Below are positions 33,661-34,665 of a stretch of 34,665 nucleotides of DNA, piece after piece. This DNA comes from Candidatus Iainarchaeum sp. (lineage in GTDB: Archaea > Iainarchaeota > Iainarchaeia > JAADDC01): positions 1 to 34,665 of the forward strand of contig JASUTF010000006.1 in NCBI GenBank assembly GCA_030445695.1, given 5' to 3'. The notes beneath the pieces are model-generated. The model ran no database searches. It had not been told where the DNA came from and worked only from the letters and a program-made list of their open reading frames with translations. A program made the translations under genes and the position numbers. Every line of letters begins with the position of its first letter. Within the stretch, counting starts at the first letter, position 1.

Positions 33661-34665
33661 AGTTAAGGGCCTTGTTGATAAACCAGACGTCATCGGTGCC
33701 ATTTTCGGCCAGACGGAGGGTCTTCTGGGCGATGAGCTCGAGATGCGCGAACTCCAGAAGACGGGGAGGATCGGGCGCATAGAGGCAGACCTCCAGCACA
33801 AGAACGGGAAGACCACAGGAACCATCATAGTTCCGTCCGGTCTCGGCATGGTTGAGACGGCAATCATTGGTGCAGCCCTGGAAACGGTGGATCGTGTCGG
33901 CCCATACGAGGCGAAGATCAAGGTAGAACGCATAGAGGACACGCGAGACGTCAAGAGGAGATACATCATAGAACGTGCAAAGGAGCTCCTGAACAGGATG
34001 CTCGAAGAGGAGATACCCGACACGAAGGAGGTCATAGAGAAGGTAAAGAGCGATCTCCGCATAAGCGAGGTGACTGAGTACGGACCGGAGCGGTTGCCGG
34101 CCGGTCCGGAGATAGATGAAGCAGAGGAGATCATCGTGGTAGAGGGCAGGGCCGACGTGCTGAACCTCCTTAAGCACGGAATCAAGAACGTGATCGCCAT
34201 AAACGGCAACCGCGTGCCCAAGACCATCATAGACCTGTCCAAGCAGAAGACAGTAACGCTGTTCGTGGACGGCGACCGCGGAGGCGATTTAATCATCAGG
34301 GAGATGCTACAGAAAGCGGACGTGGACTTCATAACGAAGGCACCCGACGGCAAGGAGGTAGAAGAACTCACGCAGAAGGAGATCCTCAAGTGCCTGAGGA
34401 GAAAGATACCAGCAGACGAGTACGCGGCACACGTCGGTGCCAAGAGGGAGGCAGCGAAGACAAGGGCACGTCGCGTCGTGAAGAAGGAGGAAAAGCAGGA
34501 AGAGGAGAAACCGCCAGTGCCCGAGGAGTATCTAAAGACCTTCGAGGAGATCAAGGGCTCTCTCACCGCGAAGATACTGGACGAGGAAGGCAACGTCCTT
34601 GCGGAAGTGCCAGTCAGGGAGATCTGGAAGCAATTGAAAGAAATGGAGAAGGCACACGCCATCAT
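33608..34665 (+). CDS. dnaG: Archaeal DnaG-like primase (partial, runs off right edge)
   Basis: [61 protein letters not shown]...[27 protein letters not shown]...[13 protein letters not shown]. Not in the ORF track because it has no stop in the window. Confidence 0.96.
   Translation, partial: [352 protein letters not shown]

Noticed and set aside
33646-34665. 339-aa minus-strand ORF
   Set aside because: Antisense to dnaG; Ser/Phe-rich shadow ORF.
1-34665. CRISPR array, rRNA genes or IS elements
   Set aside because: No regularly spaced repeats, no rRNA core motifs, no transposase or terminal repeats seen; the only mobile-element-like signal is the tRNA-Val repeat.

Overview
Gene-dense archaeal chromosomal window, 34,665 bp, with no CRISPR array, rRNA operon or intact transposon seen. 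Recognisable archaeal genes: ribosomal proteins L21e, L10e and S17e; RNA polymerase subunits F (Rpb4) and K; aIF1A and aIF2-beta; RIO kinase and a Dim2/Pno1-like KH protein; Topo VI A/B; HerA/NurA; Hjc; DnaG (partial, right edge); enolase; ADP-forming acyl-CoA synthetase; Pth2; a circularly permuted GTPase; an S-layer protein; VapBC and MNT/HEPN toxin-antitoxin pairs; and tRNA-Val(GAC). The main unlisted content is non-coding. Reading the minus strand gives two C/D-box guide RNAs with complete C/D'/C'/D boxes, a third C/D-like or K-loop element, and two H/ACA-like RNAs that share sequence. A weaker structured-RNA candidate lies on the plus strand. The most notable observations are: (i) a C/D guide RNA (131-190) whose D guide (UAAGGAGGUGAA) is complementary to the anti-Shine-Dalgarno 3' end of 16S rRNA; (ii) a KsgA/Dim1 ortholog in its usual archaeal operon position (L21e-RpoF-DUF655-KsgA) that appears to have lost every SAM-binding/catalytic motif; (iii) a 19-bp direct repeat of the tRNA-Val 3' end flanking a 143-bp highly structured insert; and (iv) a guide-RNA cluster at 30.04-30.25 kb. 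All calls were made by eye; no searches or folding programs were run.
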